Source of the DNA: Spirochaetaceae bacterium
Lineage (GTDB): Bacteria > Spirochaetota > Spirochaetia > Treponematales > Breznakiellaceae
DNA length: 21,498 nucleotides
Direction of reading: 5' to 3'
Assembly (NCBI GenBank): GCA_031257135.1
Contig: JAIRPH010000066.1
Span: forward strand, 1 to 21,498
This document shows positions 21,375-21,498 of this stretch, in pieces. The notes under the pieces are model-generated. The model was not told the origin of the DNA, did no database searches, and saw only the letters and a program-made list of their open reading frames with translations. Made by a program: the position numbers and the translations under genes. The stretch's first letter is position 1, and each line of letters starts with the position of its first letter.

Positions 21375-21498
21375 TCATGGGGGCGCGTCCTGCTTGATTG
21401 CGGAAGGATCGCACAGTCCGGGCAGGAGGGATTCGCAGATATAATCGAAATCAACCGTTCCCCGGAGGAGCCAGCCGCAGAGGTCTTGGAAACGGCTG
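21375..21498 (-). CDS. C-terminal end of an unidentified gene running off the window
   Basis: On the minus strand a frame is open from the window edge to a TGA at 21375-21377, giving 40 residues that begin SRFQDLCGWLLRGTVDFDYI. Its codon use and mixed hydrophobic/charged composition look like coding sequence, and the other two minus-strand frames look less protein-like. I cannot assign a family from this fragment. If real, the gene converges on the GH30 gene. Confidence 0.45.
   Translation of the reverse strand, partial: SRFQDLCGWLLRGTVDFDYICESLLPGLCDPSAIKQDAPP

Overview
The window looks like chromosomal DNA of a spirochaete, most likely a Treponema from a gut or other anaerobic, polysaccharide-rich habitat. 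This rests on gene content: a soluble chemoreceptor fused to a sensory-type [FeFe]-hydrogenase domain, a second chemoreceptor locus, a secreted GH30 xylanase-like enzyme, a CUT1 sugar ABC importer without its own ATPase, and an envelope operon with LysM and TPR proteins. No ribosomal RNA, plasmid or phage hallmark is present. The genus is an inference.

Layout. 1-449 is a mostly non-coding stretch that opens with an almost pure C tract. 450-2909 (minus) reads, in transcription order, tRNA-Pro(GGG) behind a good sigma70 promoter, a chemoreceptor locus broken into two frames with its second membrane segment missing, and a Gph-like HAD phosphatase. 2965-10361 (minus) is a compact five-gene operon: LolD/MacB-type ATPase, a 1057-residue FtsX-type permease with a long coiled-coil insert, a TPR lipoprotein, a lytic transglycosylase with two LysM domains, and an unknown exported protein. 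Gaps are 9 nt or less, or genes overlap, so the set probably forms one cell-envelope system.

10561-15151 (plus) diverges from it: a sugar-binding protein, two CUT1 permeases and an M81/MlrC-family metallopeptidase, behind a strong promoter and with a hairpin after the binding-protein gene. 15152-15615 is a convergent intergenic region with the most striking non-genic structure of the window: thirteen 21-bp tandem units, each self-complementary, followed by GC-rich hairpins.

15616-17706 (minus) encodes the [FeFe]-hydrogenase/chemoreceptor fusion, a candidate cytoplasmic H2 or redox taxis receptor. 17796-19139 (minus) is a MATE-family transporter, divergent from 19338-21242 (plus), the GH30 enzyme; between them a 10-bp inverted repeat overlaps both candidate promoters. 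The right edge carries the C-terminal end of a minus-strand gene that runs off the window.

Together the genes suggest a motile anaerobe that degrades plant polysaccharide, imports oligosaccharides and may steer by hydrogen or redox state. The best candidates for something undescribed are the hydrogenase-chemoreceptor fusion and the 21-bp palindromic array.
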